A stretch of 64,000 bases of DNA from Chlamydiales bacterium (GCA_030681135.1 JAUXXF010000001.1:50071-114070), one strand, 5' to 3'; numbered from the stretch's first letter, positions 1-8,957 are shown. The notes: generated by a model from the letters alone, not told the origin. A program made the numbers and translations.

Positions 1-133
1 CCAACACGTCAAATATGGAATAGAATGAGACCCCAAATAGATTATGCTCATACTCCAATAAGCTTCCTGTGATAATAGCTAAAATAATCGCGATAAAAAC
101 AGGCCAAGGCCGTTTGTGTTTTTTCTTGGGCAT
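1..133 (-). CDS. N-terminus of a dicarboxylate/amino-acid:cation symporter (partial)
   Basis: The ATG is at 133 on the minus strand and the reading frame stays open to the window edge, so only about 44 residues are visible. They begin MPKKKHKRPWPVFIAIILAI, a basic N-terminus followed by a first membrane helix. Next comes a segment like LFGVSFYSIFDVL, which resembles the start of DAACS-family (GltP/GltT) symporters. An AGAGG Shine-Dalgarno lies about 9 bases upstream. Members of the family import glutamate or C4-dicarboxylates with H+ or Na+. The assignment rests on a short N-terminal match, so another multi-pass transporter is possible. Confidence 0.5.
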   Translation of the reverse strand, partial: MPKKKHKRPWPVFIAIILAIITGSLLEYEHNLFGVSFYSIFDVL

Positions 134-161
134 CCTCTTATTTCCTCTGTAGTATTTTTCT

Positions 162-602
162 TCATTGTACTGATTTCGGGGGATCTCGAAAAGAAAATTT
201 CATGCCGGGTTTAATATTATGTTTTTCAAACCATCCTCGAGGAACCTCAAGAGCATAAAGAGCCGGAGTTTTGCTTCGGAAACTTTTTAAAGAGCTGTCC
301 TCTTTGCAAGAAGGCATGTCCTCAATGTTTAATAAAGTACGATCTGAGTCAAAAAAAGCAATCGAAAGAGGAACGTAAGTATTTTTCATCCAATACGAAA
401 GGACTTGAGGGGTTTCATGGATAAATAACATTCCTTTTCCTTCAGCAAGTTCTCTGCGAAACATCAATCCTTGCTTTCGACTCTCCTCTTTATCAGCGAT
501 TTCTACTGTTAAAGCAATACCAGCTATAGTCAATTCGCAAGAAGGAAGAAGGGCTATTGCAGATTGTAAGAGGCTTAAAAGCACAAAACAGAAAAATTTC
601 AT
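162..602 (-). CDS. DUF192 family exported protein
   Basis: The 146-residue product starts with a signal peptide (MKFFCFVLLSLLQSAIA). The mature part matches DUF192 in order: a VEIADKEESRKQGLMFRREL stretch, then GKGMLFIHE, SYWMKNTYVPLSIAFFD, and ALEVPRGWFEKHNIKPG. The reading frame is open upstream to 683, but that start would overlap the divergent gene at 640 and lose the signal peptide, so the ATG at 602 is preferred. DUF192 proteins are small periplasmic proteins of unknown biochemical role. The gene is divergent from the outer-membrane protein gene next to it, with only about 37 bases between the starts. Confidence 0.8.
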   Translation of the reverse strand: MKFFCFVLLSLLQSAIALLPSCELTIAGIALTVEIADKEESRKQGLMFRRELAEGKGMLFIHETPQVLSYWMKNTYVPLSIAFFDSDRTLLNIEDMPSCKEDSSLKSFRSKTPALYALEVPRGWFEKHNIKPGMKFSFRDPPKSVQ

Positions 603-639
603 TGAAACACCACATCTCTTTGGTCTATTTTCAGGGATT

Positions 640-1617
640 ATGCGCTGCAAATACATTTTTAGCATCATGATTTCCTGTGCCATTTTTCTAGAGGCGATTG
701 AAGTGGAAACTGAAGAGCTTCCCGCTTCAGAGCCTTATATTCCTTGGTTTACAGGACCTCTTTTGGCTCCTTCAGGAACTGTTGTTCCCTTGGGCGATAT
801 CAACATAGAACCTTATGTCTATGTTGTGGCTTTCAAAGGAAGTTACGCCCCTGACTGGAAATCACATTCGGCTCCCATTTTTTGGAGTTATGTATTCGAT
901 ACATATATTCAAGTAGGAATAGCTCCTCGTGTAGATCTAACCCTCTCGGTGCTTGGAAAGTATAATAAGACGCATGGGAAACACTCTTGGGGTATAGGAG
1001 ACTCTTTTGCGGCCCTTGGAATCCAGATCTTGGACGAAACGACTTACATCCCAAACATTAAATTAACGTTCCAAGAGCTGTTCCCTACGGGAACTTATAA
1101 TTACCTGAATCCAGAAAACTTGTTAACTGATGCAATGGGAGGTGGCAGCTATGTCAGCACGTTTGGCGTAATTGTTGCTAAGCTAATCCCTCTTCAGCCT
1201 AAAAAATACCTAAATTTTCGCTTGGCAACTGCAGTGTCATTCTCATCTGCTGTCCGTCTCAAAGGCATGAATTTTTATGGAGGCGTTCCATCAACAAGAG
1301 GGACTTATTATCCCTGTAAACAGCTAGAGATTGACCTCAGTCTTGAATATAATTTATCAAGGAATTGGGCGTGGGCTTTAGATGTATTCTATATTTATGG
1401 AACAAAAAGTTCCTTTCATGGAAAAAATGGTGAAAATATCTTTTCTAGTCTCGGCGGTCAACTCTCTTCTCCAGCTTCCCAGTTTAGTTTAGCCCCAGCT
1501 ATCGAATACAACTGGACCAAATCCTTCGGGCTTATTGCAGGGTGTTGGTTTTCTATCGCTGGAAGCAATTCCTTTATTTTCCGAAATGGCGTTATTGCAG
1601 TAAATTATTATAAGTAA
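640..1617 (+). CDS. Predicted outer-membrane beta-barrel protein
   Basis: The 325-residue product has an N-terminal signal-like segment (KYIFSIMISCAIFLEAIE). Many alternating hydrophobic/polar strands rich in Tyr, Phe, Trp and Gly follow, such as YIQVGIAPRVDLTLSV, YGGVPSTRGTYY and WALDVFYIYG. The organisation resembles the MetA-pathway-of-phenol-degradation type barrels found in Legionella, Coxiella and environmental chlamydiae, which are uncharacterised or proposed transporters. It ends in a strand (NGVIAVNYYK) but without a terminal Phe. An outer-membrane location is inferred from composition. The substrate is unknown. Confidence 0.6.
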   Translation: MRCKYIFSIMISCAIFLEAIEVETEELPASEPYIPWFTGPLLAPSGTVVPLGDINIEPYVYVVAFKGSYAPDWKSHSAPIFWSYVFDTYIQVGIAPRVDLTLSVLGKYNKTHGKHSWGIGDSFAALGIQILDETTYIPNIKLTFQELFPTGTYNYLNPENLLTDAMGGGSYVSTFGVIVAKLIPLQPKKYLNFRLATAVSFSSAVRLKGMNFYGGVPSTRGTYYPCKQLEIDLSLEYNLSRNWAWALDVFYIYGTKSSFHGKNGENIFSSLGGQLSSPASQFSLAPAIEYNWTKSFGLIAGCWFSIAGSNSFIFRNGVIAVNYYK

Positions 1618-1698
1618 TATTAAGGAATTTATTTAGTTTAAATTAAATTTGGTAAAGACTATTATAAGAATACCTTAAAACAAAAACAGGGTATTATT

Positions 1699-2577
1699 AT
1701 GAAATATATTTCTTTATCTTTAGCTGCCCTCCTTTGCTCCACAGCGCCCATCTTTGCAGAGACGGCCATGCAAAGCCCTCAGCAGGTGCAGGTTCAAGAA
1801 ACAAATCTTCCCAATAATGAAGAATTTGTTTCATTTGTCCGTGATCAGTATAAGGCTGGAAAGTATCAAAAATTTCTTGAAAAAATGGATCAAGATTATA
1901 ACCAGGCGAAAACAGATGGTGGTTTAGATGGGCTCATTGCTATGAGGAAAGAGGATGCCCTGATTGCAGCCGAATACTCTTCTAAGGCAGAGCAGTGGAA
2001 GAAAATGGCTAAAAATTGGACTGAAGAGAAAAATAAAGAATTATTGAAATTGATCGATTCTTCAGACAATTCCCCTCTTGCACAAAAGATCCGCTCTGTT
2101 GCGATGGAGATCGACTCTTCTTCTGAAAAGACCCTTGATTATTTTGTTCATTTAAGAGAGTTGAATCCAGGAGAGGGGAAAAATCAGGATGAGAATTTCC
2201 TCATCGAACAAGATCTGGCGTTAGAATATAAACAGATCCATCTTGATTCTATCTCTTCTTTAGAGCGCTGGACTCCTGCCGTCCAAGAACAACGTCTTGC
2301 TTTGCGTCTTGAGTCTATGGAAAAAACGCTTGCAGCATCTGAGCAGTTCAAAGATCAAGAGCTAAGACAAAAAGCAGTCACCTTGGCTGGTATGCTTGAT
2401 CTTTATTACGCTAAACAGATGAATGCAGTAGATCTTCATCGACTAGCTATGGGAACAATTACTCCAACAAATGATCTTGAAAAGCAAGCAGCTGCTATCC
2501 TTTCAGCTTATGAAGGGAAGTTTTCCGATCTGAGCAAAGACATCTTACAGCAAACTCAAGAAAAATCGTTAGAGTAA
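1699..2577 (+). CDS. Exported helical protein of unknown function
   Basis: The 292-residue product has a clear signal peptide (MKYISLSLAALLCSTAPIFA, cut before ETAMQS). The mature chain is highly charged, almost free of cysteine and predominantly helical by composition, with Lys/Glu/Gln-rich stretches. No family is recognised. The stop codon overlaps the 3' end of the convergent gene at 2569 by 9 bases. Upstream, an AT-rich region of about 80 bases probably holds its own promoter. A periplasmic location is inferred. Confidence 0.6.
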   Translation: MKYISLSLAALLCSTAPIFAETAMQSPQQVQVQETNLPNNEEFVSFVRDQYKAGKYQKFLEKMDQDYNQAKTDGGLDGLIAMRKEDALIAAEYSSKAEQWKKMAKNWTEEKNKELLKLIDSSDNSPLAQKIRSVAMEIDSSSEKTLDYFVHLRELNPGEGKNQDENFLIEQDLALEYKQIHLDSISSLERWTPAVQEQRLALRLESMEKTLAASEQFKDQELRQKAVTLAGMLDLYYAKQMNAVDLHRLAMGTITPTNDLEKQAAAILSAYEGKFSDLSKDILQQTQEKSLE

Positions 2578-3843
2578 AAAACTTCTACAAACCGCCCTCA
2601 GGCGGACCTTGGTAGATCGGCGCAGCGTTCTCAAGCCGATCTGCCAATCATATGCTTCATATCCTGCAGATTTGATTTGAGTTGGACGATTTGCTTTGCA
2701 AATGTGTCCGCAAAAATCACCGGTTCCCGAAACAAGCTCAAAACTGATTGAAAAGTGACACTGAGGACTAATCAGGAAAATCGTCTCACCAAGAGAAAAG
2801 GTAGTTGCTTTTTGTTCTCCTATTTTCCAATCCACCTCTGGCAAAGCGCTACAGTAAAAAGCGACTTCAAATAGCTGATTGTTGGTTAGATCAACATTTT
2901 CTGGAAGATCGAAAAGGATCTCCCATTCGCGCTTTCCTATCAAAGAGACTTCTGAAGGAACCTTTCCTGGAAGAACAATACTGCCCACTTTCGAGCCTTT
3001 CCATAAGAAGCGAAACACATCTCCAGGAAGATGAGAGGCCCAGCTAGCAAAACAAGCCTCTTCTTCATACACATTTTCCTCTGTTTGCAGGGCGATGTCT
3101 GAAAAGGGCCAAAAAGCTGCTAACTGAATTTGCGAAGAATGATCTTGGAGAAGTCTTGCCGATGAGATTCCCTCCCCTTGCTCGGCAAGCAGCCACTCTA
3201 AAAGATGAGGCTGAGGCTCCAGCCCTTCTTGCTGGTAGGAAAAATGAGGATTGCTTAAGACTTGGAGCTGGGGGTGGAAAGCAGGAGCTTCAAGTAAGAT
3301 CGGCTCTTTTGTTAATTGTTTGCTGATGAGCCAATGGGTCCAGTTTTTTTCTGGTCCGATGGCCATGGTTGAATGGCCCTCTTTGCACATGTCGTAGCGA
3401 AGCTTCCAAAGATCTGACAGATTTTCTGGAGAAATGCTGAGACATTTTTCTATAGCTAAAGAGAGTTTTGCTTTCAGTTCAGAAGAGATAACAGAGCTAA
3501 AGTGGCGCTCCAACTGAATGAAAAGAGGCGCGATTTTTAGCCTTTGCAAGGAGCTTTGGCAAGTAGGAAATTCATGCAAATAGATAGGGAAATTCCCATC
3601 GGGCGCTTGGAAGGCTAGCAGCCTTTCTAAAAGAACTTTGCCCTCTAATACGGATTCAACAGTTTTTTGCCGATACAAAGCGAGTACAAAACAAAAGTTT
3701 TCATACAAAGGGATTGTATCAGAATGCTCTTCAAAGCCTTCAAAAGAATGGACAAATTTTGTACGAGGACTTTGCCTCTTTCGGCAAGCGGCTAGACTTA
3801 AGTCAATGCAGCGCTTTCGTTTGATGATCGTTTCAGTATCCAT
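2569..3843 (-). CDS. Conserved-looking hypothetical protein
   Basis: The 424-residue product has no signal peptide. The N-terminal half (about residues 40-230) is helical and contains LLAFQAPDGNFPIYLHEF, reminiscent of alpha/alpha-toroid enzymes. The C-terminal third is beta-rich, with SKVGSIVLPGKVPSEVSLIG and ETIFLISPQCHFSISFELV. A helical toroid followed by a beta sandwich recalls heparinase-like or glycoside-type architectures, but no catalytic motif can be named, so no function is assigned. The start overlaps the HAD gene upstream by 11 bases, suggesting a two-gene operon. Confidence 0.6.
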   Translation of the reverse strand: MDTETIIKRKRCIDLSLAACRKRQSPRTKFVHSFEGFEEHSDTIPLYENFCFVLALYRQKTVESVLEGKVLLERLLAFQAPDGNFPIYLHEFPTCQSSLQRLKIAPLFIQLERHFSSVISSELKAKLSLAIEKCLSISPENLSDLWKLRYDMCKEGHSTMAIGPEKNWTHWLISKQLTKEPILLEAPAFHPQLQVLSNPHFSYQQEGLEPQPHLLEWLLAEQGEGISSARLLQDHSSQIQLAAFWPFSDIALQTEENVYEEEACFASWASHLPGDVFRFLWKGSKVGSIVLPGKVPSEVSLIGKREWEILFDLPENVDLTNNQLFEVAFYCSALPEVDWKIGEQKATTFSLGETIFLISPQCHFSISFELVSGTGDFCGHICKANRPTQIKSAGYEAYDWQIGLRTLRRSTKVRLRAVCRSFLL

Positions 3844-4669
3844 ATTGCAAAGCCCATTGAAGTGCTGGAATAATTCCTAATTCTTCTGCCGGCCCAGCCA
3901 CCCAATCTGCCAACTTTTTTAAAGAATCTGGGGCTGGAGACATGACAATTTTTACATCGGCCTTTAAGAGCATGCTCTCGTCGTTTTCATCATCTCCCGC
4001 GGCAATCACTACCTGACCTCTTCCTTCTTGTCTGATCATCTCTTCTAAAGCAGTTCCTTTGGATGCCGCTTGATCTGTGAGAAGAAGCAATCTTCCCCCT
4101 TCTCCATCAAAAGGATCTCGAATAAAAGCGATTTGAAAAAGACCAGTCTCTCGAAGCTTTTCAGCAAGGGTCAACATCTGCTCTTTAGATCCAAAACATT
4201 TAATTAATGGGGTGTCAGCGAGTTCTCCAAAAGAAGCAATTGGACGAGGGGGTTCTTTTTCTCTGAGTTGCAGCTGCTGGACATAAGCTTGCTGTTTAGG
4301 AGATAAATTTTTTGGCTTGTAATAACAAAAATCCCCATTCTCACAGCCTGAATAGACTAAAAAATTCCCATCAATCCCCTCAAACGCTTGTTCCACTGCA
4401 AGGATGGAAGAAGCCGGTAAATACTTTTTGTGAAGAATTTTTTTGTCAGGCATCTGCAAAATAGCGGAACCATTTTGTACAATGAGCGTATAGGGGAAAT
4501 GAAACTCTGAAAGTGCCATGGAGGCAAATATAGAGGATCTGCCCGTTGCAATAGCTATGTTCCAGCCAGAGCTTTGAAGCTCGTGCAAATACATAATTAC
4601 AGGGGTAGGGACGGTATACTTGTCTACCGTAATCGTTCCATCAATATCTAGGGCAATCCAACCTTTCAT
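3833..4669 (-). CDS. HAD-superfamily (Cof-type) phosphatase
   Basis: The 278-residue product carries the HAD signatures. Motif I is ALDIDGT (Asp8 nucleophile, Asp10), motif II is AIATGRSS, and the late acidic motif is AAGDDENDESML, typical of Cof/sucrose-phosphate-phosphatase-type HAD hydrolases. The cap domain lies between the motifs. These enzymes hydrolyse sugar phosphates or related phosphomonoesters in the cytoplasm, and substrate cannot be read from sequence. The stop overlaps the downstream gene start, so the two are likely translated together. Confidence 0.85.
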   Translation of the reverse strand: MKGWIALDIDGTITVDKYTVPTPVIMYLHELQSSGWNIAIATGRSSIFASMALSEFHFPYTLIVQNGSAILQMPDKKILHKKYLPASSILAVEQAFEGIDGNFLVYSGCENGDFCYYKPKNLSPKQQAYVQQLQLREKEPPRPIASFGELADTPLIKCFGSKEQMLTLAEKLRETGLFQIAFIRDPFDGEGGRLLLLTDQAASKGTALEEMIRQEGRGQVVIAAGDDENDESMLLKADVKIVMSPAPDSLKKLADWVAGPAEELGIIPALQWALQYGY

Positions 4670-4698
4670 GGCCCAAGTTTACCAAAATGTGATTTCTT

Positions 4699-5088
4699 TT
4701 GCGAAGAATCAAAAAAGCATCTACGATTTATCTCATGATATCATGGATTGCCCAACTCTCTCCTTCTTTGGAAACCTCTCCAGTTGAGCTCCCGTCTGTC
4801 ACAGAAATGACGACAAATTACGGCTCGGCGATTGCCCACATGCTGCTTACGTTCACAGCTGTGATCGCTTTGCTTTTCGTCTCTTTTTGGTTTTTACGCC
4901 GCCTTATCCAAAACCGGCTGCAAAAAGGAGGCGGAGATCAGGCTATTCAAATCCTGGAAAAACGGATGATCAGCCCTAAGACCATGCTCTATTGGATCGA
5001 AGTAGAGGGTAAAAAAATTCTTATCGCAGAGTCCCACCTCGAAGTTCGTAAAATAGAAAGTTATACTATTGACTCCATAAATAAATAG
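4699..5088 (+). CDS. fliO: FliO-like membrane protein
   Basis: The 129-residue product has one strong membrane segment (AHMLLTFTAVIALLFVSFWFLRRL). A short cytoplasmic domain follows, with LEKRMISPKTMLYWIEVEGK then KILIAESH. This matches the FliO pattern of a helix followed by a small beta domain (roughly ...l..k.sl.liev.gk..LiG.). FliO helps assemble the FliPQR export gate of flagellar secretion. Chlamydiae lack flagella but keep flagellar-type secretion genes, which would explain a stand-alone copy. The match is short, hence moderate confidence. Confidence 0.55.
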   Translation: MRRIKKASTIYLMISWIAQLSPSLETSPVELPSVTEMTTNYGSAIAHMLLTFTAVIALLFVSFWFLRRLIQNRLQKGGGDQAIQILEKRMISPKTMLYWIEVEGKKILIAESHLEVRKIESYTIDSINK

Positions 5089-5142
5089 ATTGAAGATAAT
5101 TGCGTTTTGATTATAAAATTAATGCAAAAAAACGGAGTTTTT

Positions 5143-5448
5143 ATGTTATCTTCTTTATCAAGTCTATTTATAGAAGCAACTCAAGATTCTAAGTTTAAAA
5201 GATTCTATGAAATAGAGAGGAATCCTGTGGCTGGACTTTTGGTCTCTCCTCAAATAGCCTTTGGCTCAGCTCTTCTTGCTATCAATTACTTTGCAAGCTC
5301 CACCTCTTATTATGAGGAAAAACCCTCCGAACGAGCAAGATGTTGGAACCTAGGCTGTCAGTGCGCTCTCGTATTTGGCAATCAAATTCTAAATATTTTT
5401 ACATTAGGGGTTCTTAATAACGTTCTTCTGCGCGTTATCAGTAAATAA
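5143..5448 (+). CDS. Small protein of unknown function, two hydrophobic segments
   Basis: The 101-residue product has two moderately hydrophobic stretches (GLLVSPQIAFGSALLAINYF and CALVFGNQILNIFTLGVLNNVLL), compatible with membrane association. The frame is open from a TTG at 5107, but a GGAG Shine-Dalgarno sits 5 bases before the ATG at 5143, which decides the start. Only 9 bases separate it from the downstream protease-like gene, so they are probably co-transcribed. The family is not recognised. Confidence 0.55.
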   Translation: MLSSLSSLFIEATQDSKFKRFYEIERNPVAGLLVSPQIAFGSALLAINYFASSTSYYEEKPSERARCWNLGCQCALVFGNQILNIFTLGVLNNVLLRVISK

Positions 5449-5457
5449 AAGGTTTAT

Positions 5458-6576
5458 ATGACGTCTATAGCATCCCCGCTTTCTTCTTGCAGTGATCTAA
5501 AAAGATTTTTTGCTGCTTCGCCGCAAATCGACGAAGTATTAAAACATTCTCACGAATCTTTTTCTGAAACTGCCAGAGCTGCTCAGATGCTAAATGGTCG
5601 CTGGTATGTTTGTCAGATGGCTACAGCGCCCTTTCGCAACATAATAGCACTTTTCTTACAAGCGCTCGCCTCTTTTGCTGCATATATGAACCTTCAATCA
5701 TTGGAAACGACACTAAAAGAGAAAATCGTCTTTTTGCAAGAAGGATTTATTGATAAAAGATTGGCCAACATACACATCGCAGATTCTTCAAATCGCTACG
5801 ATCCTAAAACTCGATTTCATGTTGCGATAGATTCTGAAGTGTTTAACATGATAGAAAAAAGATATGAGGATCTAGATCGGCAAATAAAATGGACGTCTCT
5901 TAGTCAAGGCGTTTGTCAAGGCATGTCTATTTGGTTTTTGTACCTTTATTTCAAGACGCGTGCGTCATTTCAAGATCCTAAAGCTCATATAGCGTGTTTA
6001 ACCAATCTATTTGCCAATCAAGCAGGAGTGGAAGCTAATTTACTACAAATTTTTAAGCTTAAAGAGGTTTTAGAGTTTTTAGATTTAAGAATAGATTTAG
6101 AGAGTTGCGAATCTAAGCATTCTTTATTTTTTCAAGGCGAGGATGAATTTTCTTTGTGTAGTTTAAAATTACAGACAACTCAAAATTCAGAAGAAACGGA
6201 AAATATAATTAAACAGCTAAACCAGCTTCCAAATGGTGCTTATATAATAAGAGTCCCCATTCACTCATGTGTTTATATAAAAACAGAGAATTATGTATTC
6301 TTTTTCGATCCCTCTGCAGGAACTGTTGCTATCAATGTTGATTCGCCGAATTATAACCTTGGTTTGTTTAGATTTTTAACAATTCAAGCAATTCATTACG
6401 AAAATTTAGCGTTTAATAAAGTATTTAATAAGGTGGTTGAAGAATTGAACCTATCCCCTAGTCAGGCGAACATCTTAAGCTCTAGCGAACTAAAGAATAT
6501 GATAGAAGAGATTACTGCGAACTCTCCAAATATAAAATTTATCCCCATTTCTACCGCTCAGACTTTTTATCCTTAG
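5458..6576 (+). CDS. Probable papain-like cysteine protease, C58/YopT type (candidate effector)
   Basis: The 372-residue product has no signal peptide. A Cys motif GVCQGMSIWFL places Cys153 at the start of a helix. A His motif, GAYIIRVPIHSCVYI, places His269. An Asp motif, YVFFFDPSAGT, places Asp284. The order and spacing (Cys to His 116, His to Asp 15) fit the catalytic triads of YopT (139/258/274) and AvrPphB (98/212/227). C58 proteases are type III effectors that cut host proteins such as prenylated Rho GTPases. A hydrophobic stretch at about 55-78 could help membrane binding. An AAAGG Shine-Dalgarno precedes the ATG. The 3' end overlaps the convergent gene by 26 bases. Confidence 0.65.
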   Translation: MTSIASPLSSCSDLKRFFAASPQIDEVLKHSHESFSETARAAQMLNGRWYVCQMATAPFRNIIALFLQALASFAAYMNLQSLETTLKEKIVFLQEGFIDKRLANIHIADSSNRYDPKTRFHVAIDSEVFNMIEKRYEDLDRQIKWTSLSQGVCQGMSIWFLYLYFKTRASFQDPKAHIACLTNLFANQAGVEANLLQIFKLKEVLEFLDLRIDLESCESKHSLFFQGEDEFSLCSLKLQTTQNSEETENIIKQLNQLPNGAYIIRVPIHSCVYIKTENYVFFFDPSAGTVAINVDSPNYNLGLFRFLTIQAIHYENLAFNKVFNKVVEELNLSPSQANILSSSELKNMIEEITANSPNIKFIPISTAQTFYP

Positions 6577-6802
6577 AAGATTTGGCCTGTTTTCTTCCTG
6601 CTGTTACCACAGAAGAAAGAGCGACAACAAGAAATAAACAATAGATCCAGAAAAATAGATCTACTGGAAAAGTCATATAATAGACGAGCAGACTGGCTAG
6701 CAATAATAAAGCGCCGCCAATGGCCATAATAGAGCTTGGCAACAAAAATTCGAGGAAAATTAAAAATAGACCAGTAAATGATAAAGCGATTACAAAAACC
6801 AT
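6551..6802 (-). CDS. Small NfeD-like membrane protein
   Basis: This is a short, very hydrophobic protein of about 83 residues. It has at least two membrane helices (FIFLEFLLPSSIMAIGGALLLL and VDLFFWIYCLFLVVALSSVV) and a basic tail (KQAKSSKDKKSER). The pattern LEFLLPSS.MAIGGALLLL resembles the membrane segment of NfeD proteins. The frame continues upstream to an ATG at 6883 inside hemL. The ATG at 6802, just after the hemL stop, is preferred, although its Shine-Dalgarno (AGAGG) is rather distant. It is probably co-translated with hemL. The function is unknown. Confidence 0.5.
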   Translation of the reverse strand: MVFVIALSFTGLFLIFLEFLLPSSIMAIGGALLLLASLLVYYMTFPVDLFFWIYCLFLVVALSSVVTAGRKQAKSSKDKKSER

Positions 6803-6830
6803 ATAGAAAATGATCTTAGCGCTTTTCCTC

Positions 6831-8129
6831 TTATCGATCAAGGTTTTGAATAAACTGACAGATACAATGAGCGGTATAATCAATATGCTCTAACGTGTGG
6901 GCGCTCGAAATAAACCAGGCTTCTTGAGAAGCTGGTGGAATGTAAATATTTTTTTCGAACATATATTGAAAAAACTGCGTGAAGAGCTGTTCATTTACTT
7001 TCCTAGTATCTTGTTTATTCATCACTTTCTCGGGGCCGAAAAAGATGGTAAACATCGATCCTACTTGCTGGATACAAACAGGCGCACCTAGGTTCTCGAT
7101 GGTTTTTCTTATAGGAGATAGTAGCCGATTGGTTTTTGAGAGCAGCTCTTCATAAAATCCGGGCTGTTGGGCAAGACAAAGTGTCTCGAAGCCAGCTCTC
7201 ATAGCTATTGGATTTCCCGATAAAGTACCTGCTTGGTACACCTGACCTAAAGGAGCCAAGTGATCCATAATATGAGCTTTGCCGCCGACTGCTGCCGCCG
7301 GAAAGCCCCCTCCGATGATTTTACCAAAACAGGTTAAGTCGGGCTCGACTTGGTAGAGATGCTGAGCGCCGTGCAAACCAACCCGAAACCCTGTGATCAC
7401 CTCATCAAAAATCAACAGAGCACCTACTCGAGCAGTTTCCTCTCGAAGAAGCTGTAAAAATCCAGGTTCTGGAGGAACTACCCCCATATTGCCAGCTACA
7501 GGCTCAACAATGACAGCTGCAACCTTTTCTGCTAGTGGGTGCGTCCGAAAAAAAGAGCGAACCTCGGCGCTATCATTAAATGAAAAGAGCAACGTATCGG
7601 CAATGGCCCCTGGATGGATGCCTTTTGAAGTGGCCAAGGGGTTTAAACTTGAAACCCCAGATCCTGCTTGCACGAGAAGAGCATCATGGTGTCCATGATA
7701 GTTGCCGATGAATTTAAGGATTTTGGGCCTCTCTGTATACCCTCTTGCAATCCGAAGGGCAGTCATCGTGGATTCAGTGCCTGAAGAAACAAACCGAATT
7801 TTTTCTACTGAAGGGATGAGGTTTACGATTTTTTCTGCAAGTTGCTGTTCTATTTGTGTAGCGATGCCAAAGGAGGAGCCTTTTAACATCTGCTCGTAAG
7901 CTGCTTGTACTATTTGAGGATGGGCATGGCCAAGAATAAGAGCTCCCCAACTGAGACAATAATCAATGAATACGTGGCCATCTACATCTTGAATTTGATC
8001 GCCTTTGCCTGATTCAACTATTAAAGGGGTTATTCCTAATCCTTTAAAAGCCCTAACCGGCGAATTGACGCCTCCAGGGATTACACGGCAGGCTTTTTGA
8101 TAGATAGTTTCAGATCGTGGGCGTAGCAT
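6831..8129 (-). CDS. hemL: Glutamate-1-semialdehyde 2,1-aminomutase
   Basis: The 432-residue product has the usual length for HemL, a PLP-dependent cytoplasmic enzyme. It converts glutamate-1-semialdehyde to 5-aminolevulinate in C5-pathway heme synthesis. Visible signatures are IPGGVNSPVRAFKGLG near the start, RFVSSGTESTMTALRIARG, the HGHHD loop, FDEVITGFRVG (PLP-contacting Asp242), and the Schiff-base lysine Lys270 in CFGKIIGGGFPAAAVGG. Chlamydiae keep a C5-type heme pathway. The gene is followed closely by a small membrane protein gene. Confidence 0.95.
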   Translation of the reverse strand: MLRPRSETIYQKACRVIPGGVNSPVRAFKGLGITPLIVESGKGDQIQDVDGHVFIDYCLSWGALILGHAHPQIVQAAYEQMLKGSSFGIATQIEQQLAEKIVNLIPSVEKIRFVSSGTESTMTALRIARGYTERPKILKFIGNYHGHHDALLVQAGSGVSSLNPLATSKGIHPGAIADTLLFSFNDSAEVRSFFRTHPLAEKVAAVIVEPVAGNMGVVPPEPGFLQLLREETARVGALLIFDEVITGFRVGLHGAQHLYQVEPDLTCFGKIIGGGFPAAAVGGKAHIMDHLAPLGQVYQAGTLSGNPIAMRAGFETLCLAQQPGFYEELLSKTNRLLSPIRKTIENLGAPVCIQQVGSMFTIFFGPEKVMNKQDTRKVNEQLFTQFFQYMFEKNIYIPPASQEAWFISSAHTLEHIDYTAHCICQFIQNLDR

Positions 8130-8150
8130 AAGGCTAGCATAAAGAGCAGC

Positions 8151-8957
8151 CTACCAAAAGTCAAAATTTTCTTCCTGTCCTTGTTGGATTACGTCTTCAT
8201 CTTCTTCAGTAAGAGGAACTTTTTTCTTATCCGTATTTTCTGGGGGTGGCTCGGGAGGAGGAGGGTTTGAAGAAGAAGCGCTGGACATTGTGACTGTATT
8301 GCCAGATGGGGGTGTTGTTTGAGGAGCGGGTTTTTTCGTTTGCGACGGCTGATTTGGTTTGTTAGCGCCTTGAGGAGTCGAGGATTTGTTATTAGAAGGT
8401 GTAGATGTGGGTTTTTTAGCCTGGGAAGGAGGTTCGGGTTTTTGATCTTGCTGTTTCTTGTCTCCGCCTGAGGGATTTGAGGGTTGATTTTGCGGTTTAG
8501 TCGGCCCTGTAGGTGGAGTTTTAGCAGGAGATGATTTTGATGGCTTATTCAATATTTTTTCCAAGTCATTATCTTCCTTGGATTTATTTTCAGCTTCTAT
8601 CTCAGCATTTTTTTGGCTTAGCGCTTTGTAATAATCGTGATATCCTTTGCCTAACAAAATCTCATTTTTAAAAGTGATCGGCGTTAGATTCTTGTGAGTC
8701 AATGTTTCTTGTTGCAACAGGGTTAAGTTTGTAATATAAAACCAAATCTCATAGTGGTCCTCATCGACATCAAACTTCTCGTTTCGATAAGGTTTGCGCA
8801 TGATTTGAAACACCTGTTTAGAACTCATACCGACTGAAAGACGAGCAAGATTTTCAACATTGCGTTGGGCTATGCTCGCTGTTGATAAAGAATCATTTTC
8901 GATACATCCTGTCCAAAACAATCCGGAAGCTAGAAGAAAAAAACCGAACCGTTTCAT
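8151..8957 (-). CDS. Lipoprotein with BamE/SmpA-like domain and proline-rich tail
   Basis: The 268-residue product has a lipoprotein signal peptide (GFFLLASGLFWTGC, lipid-modified Cys18). Residues of about 30-80 contain LARLSVGMSSKQVFQIMRKP followed by EIWFYITN. This is the helix-turn and strand pattern of BamE/SmpA (DUF3192-like) domains found on small outer-membrane lipoproteins. From about residue 125 the chain becomes a low-complexity Pro/Ser/Lys/Gln linker and ends in an acidic segment (TEEDEDVIQQGQEENFDFW). A strong AAGGAG Shine-Dalgarno supports the start. A role in envelope assembly is inference only. Confidence 0.7.
   Translation of the reverse strand: MKRFGFFLLASGLFWTGCIENDSLSTASIAQRNVENLARLSVGMSSKQVFQIMRKPYRNEKFDVDEDHYEIWFYITNLTLLQQETLTHKNLTPITFKNEILLGKGYHDYYKALSQKNAEIEAENKSKEDNDLEKILNKPSKSSPAKTPPTGPTKPQNQPSNPSGGDKKQQDQKPEPPSQAKKPTSTPSNNKSSTPQGANKPNQPSQTKKPAPQTTPPSGNTVTMSSASSSNPPPPEPPPENTDKKKVPLTEEDEDVIQQGQEENFDFW

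Noticed and set aside
6551..6883. The longer start at 6883 for the small NfeD-like protein.
   Set aside because: It would lie deep inside hemL and add a segment unlike the hydrophobic family. The ATG at 6802 sits after the hemL stop.
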